64,000 nucleotides of DNA from NCBI RefSeq assembly GCF_009862265.1, contig NZ_WWGX01000104.1, positions 186,183 through 250,182 of the forward strand, in the 5' to 3' direction. This stretch comes from Streptomyces sp. SID8352 (GTDB lineage: Bacteria > Actinomycetota > Actinomycetes > Streptomycetales > Streptomycetaceae). The notes under the pieces are model-generated. The model saw only the letters and a program-made list of their open reading frames with translations. It did not search any database and was not told where the DNA came from. This document shows, one piece after another, positions 62,413-64,000 of this stretch (positions within the stretch are counted from its first letter, which is position 1; each line of letters begins with the position of its first letter). Made by a program: the position numbers and the translations under genes.

Positions 62413-63255
62413 ATGGCCAATGTCGTACGTGCCGCCCTGGTCCAGGCGACCTGGACCGGCGACACCGGCTCCATGGTGGCCAAGCACGAGGAGCACGCGC
62501 GCGAGGCGGCCCGCCGGGGCGCCCGGGTCATCGGCTTCCAGGAGGTCTTCAACGCCCCCTACTTCTGCCAGGTCCAGGACCCCGCGCACTACCGCTGGGC
62601 CGAACCGGTGCCCGGCGGACCCACCATCGGCCGGATGCGCGACCTCGCCCGGGAGACCGGCATGGTGGTCGTCGCCCCGGTCTTCGAGGCCGAGGCGCCC
62701 GGCTTCTTCTACAACACCGCGGCCGTCATCGACGCCGACGGCACCGTCCTGGGCACCTACCGCAAGCACCACATCCCCCAGCTGGAGGGCTTCTGGGAGA
62801 AGTACTACTTCCGCCCCGGCAACCTCGGCTGGCCCGTCTTCGACACCGCCGCCGGCCGGATCGGCGTCTACATCTGCTACGACCGCCACTTCCCCGAGGG
62901 CTGGCGGGCCCTCGGTCTCGCCGGGGCCCAGCTCGTCTACAACCCCTCGGCCACCCACCGGGGCCTCTCCGCGCACCTCTGGCGCCTGGAGCAGCCCGCC
63001 GCGGCCGTCGCCAACGAGTACTTCGTCGCGGCCATCAACCGCGTCGGCCGCGAGGAGTACGGCGACAACGACTTCTACGGCTCCTCGTACTTCGTCGACC
63101 CGCGCGGCCGCCTCGTCGGCGCCGCCGCGAGCGACGTGGAGGAGGAACTCCTCGTCCGCGACCTGGACTTCGGCCTGATCGACGAGGTCCGCCGGGAGTG
63201 GGCCTTCTACCGCGACCGCCGCCCCGACGCCTACGAAGGACTGGTGCGCCCATGA
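62413..63255 (+). CDS. Nitrilase-superfamily carbon-nitrogen hydrolase (beta-ureidopropionase-like)
   Basis: 280 aa from ATG 62413 (AAGGAG 6 nt upstream). Catalytic triad: Glu of GFQEVFNAPYFC, Lys of YRKHHIPQ, Cys of VYICYDRHFPEGWR. Flanking VFDTAAGRIGVYICYDRHFP and NRVGREEYGDNDFYGSSYFV fit the N-carbamoyl-beta-alanine amidohydrolase branch. It overlaps the following aminotransferase by 4 bp, which supports a role in reductive pyrimidine breakdown (carbamoyl-beta-alanine to beta-alanine). Confidence 0.9.
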   Translation: MANVVRAALVQATWTGDTGSMVAKHEEHAREAARRGARVIGFQEVFNAPYFCQVQDPAHYRWAEPVPGGPTIGRMRDLARETGMVVVAPVFEAEAPGFFYNTAAVIDADGTVLGTYRKHHIPQLEGFWEKYYFRPGNLGWPVFDTAAGRIGVYICYDRHFPEGWRALGLAGAQLVYNPSATHRGLSAHLWRLEQPAAAVANEYFVAAINRVGREEYGDNDFYGSSYFVDPRGRLVGAAASDVEEELLVRDLDFGLIDEVRREWAFYRDRRPDAYEGLVRP

Positions 63256-64000
63256 CCGGTGACCTGTTCGCCCGGCACCGCGCCGTGCTGCCGGAATGGC
63301 TCGCCCTCTACTACGGCGAGCCCCTGGAGATCACCCACGGCGAGGGACGGCACGTCTGGGACTCCGCGGGCAACAAGTACCTCGACTTCTTCGGCGGCAT
63401 CCTCACCACCATGACCGCCCACGCCCTGCCCGAGGTCACCAAGGCGGTCAGCGAGCAGGCCGGGCGCATCGTGCACTCCTCCACGCTCTACCTGAACCGG
63501 CCGATGGTCGAACTCGCCGAGCGCATCGCCCAGTTGTCGGCCATCCCCGACGCCCGGGTCTTCTTCACCACCTCCGGCACCGAGGCCAACGACACGGCCC
63601 TGCTGCTCGCCACCGCCCACCGGCGCGGCAACACCGTCCTGGCCATGCGCAACAGCTACCACGGCCGCTCCTTCGCCTCCGTCGGCGTCACCGGCAACCG
63701 CGGCTGGTCCCCGACCTCCCTCTCCCCGCTCCAGACCCTCTACGTGCACGGCGGCGTCCGCACCCGCGGCCCCTACGCCCACCTGGACGACCGGGAGTTC
63801 ATCGACGCCTGCGTCGCGGACCTCACCGACCTGCTCGGCCACACCCGCGACCCCGTCGCGCTGATCGCGGAACCCGTCCAGGGCGTCGGCGGCTTCACCT
63901 CCCCGCCCGACGGCCTGTACGCCGCCTTCCGCGCGGTGCTGCGCGAGCGGGGCGTCCTGTGGATCGCGGACGAGGTGCAGACCGGCTGGGGCCGCACCGG
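63252..64000 (+). CDS. Class III PLP-dependent aminotransferase (3' end outside window)
   Basis: The first ~249 residues run off the right edge. YLDFFGGILTTMTAHALPEV, TTSGTEANDTALLLATAHRR, MRNSYHGRSFASVGVTG, ALIAEPVQGVGGF and WIADEVQTGWGRTG with the PLP-binding Asp-Glu are class III (alanine-glyoxylate / beta-alanine:pyruvate) features; the Schiff-base Lys lies beyond the window. It starts at ATG 63252 overlapping the hydrolase stop. It probably takes the beta-alanine released upstream. Confidence 0.92.
   Translation, partial: MTGDLFARHRAVLPEWLALYYGEPLEITHGEGRHVWDSAGNKYLDFFGGILTTMTAHALPEVTKAVSEQAGRIVHSSTLYLNRPMVELAERIAQLSAIPDARVFFTTSGTEANDTALLLATAHRRGNTVLAMRNSYHGRSFASVGVTGNRGWSPTSLSPLQTLYVHGGVRTRGPYAHLDDREFIDACVADLTDLLGHTRDPVALIAEPVQGVGGFTSPPDGLYAAFRAVLRERGVLWIADEVQTGWGRT

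Overview
The window is high-GC actinobacterial DNA and almost certainly a Streptomyces chromosome. Signs of this are the strong G/C third-position bias, frequent GTG starts, several apparently leaderless promoters (a TANNNT-type -10 placed 6-8 nt before the start codon), an RNase Sa-type ribonuclease, a DmdR/IdeR-type iron box and many 4-8 bp start/stop overlaps. I saw no rRNA or tRNA gene.

Left part (1-26.3 kb), metabolic and regulatory. An IclR-type regulator diverges from allantoinase and allantoicase, giving allantoin to ureidoglycolate plus urea, with a TTCAAC-N5-GTTGAA operator between them. After a RibD-C/DHFR-like protein and a decayed stretch comes an orphan type I-E CRISPR array (8 repeats, 7 spacers, AT-rich leader on the left, no cas genes in view). 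Next are a lipobox-bearing RNase Sa homologue, a 66-aa membrane protein, a NarL-type histidine kinase and response regulator separated by 780 bp, and a leftward overlapping trio: 33-aa membrane peptide, ECF sigma factor, DUF2892-like membrane protein. A carbohydrate locus follows: Gfo/Idh/MocA dehydrogenase, GntR regulator, lipoprotein-permease-ATPase importer, ROK kinase and a membrane protein. It carries two copies of the palindrome TGTCCGGACA. An overlapping SNF2 helicase and SWIM zinc-finger pair closes this part; the SWIM protein has an enormous disordered N-terminal extension.

Middle (26.3-33.7 kb), insertion-sequence graveyard. It holds deleted IS5-type copies (one reduced to a 168-bp MITE-like form), an IS701-type relic, a frameshifted DDE transposase, a 903-bp IS with complete ends but a broken transposase, a solo IS end and a further IS5-like element. 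Among them lie two small secreted proteins, a short TPR-like protein, a 66-aa orphan and a serine hydrolase.

Right part (33.7-64 kb). A Baeyer-Villiger-type monooxygenase, a small P-loop NTPase and a DUF302 protein come first. A TetR regulator then diverges from an MMPL transporter fused to a DUF3817 domain, with a perfect 9-4-9 operator between them. A six-gene leftward iron-siderophore uptake locus follows (AraC regulator, two permeases, ATPase, lipoprotein, siderophore-interacting reductase) with a 17/19 iron box. Then come a GT-C-like membrane protein, an AT-richer 1.1-kb gap, a PcaL-like fusion lacking its nucleophile serine, an MBL-fold hydrolase, exonuclease III, a small hypothetical, gamma-glutamyltransferase, a ClpC-like ATPase, a methionine aminopeptidase diverging from a small XRE regulator with matching ACCGGTAT-type sites, and a carbon-nitrogen hydrolase overlapping a class III aminotransferase that runs off the end (possible reductive pyrimidine catabolism).
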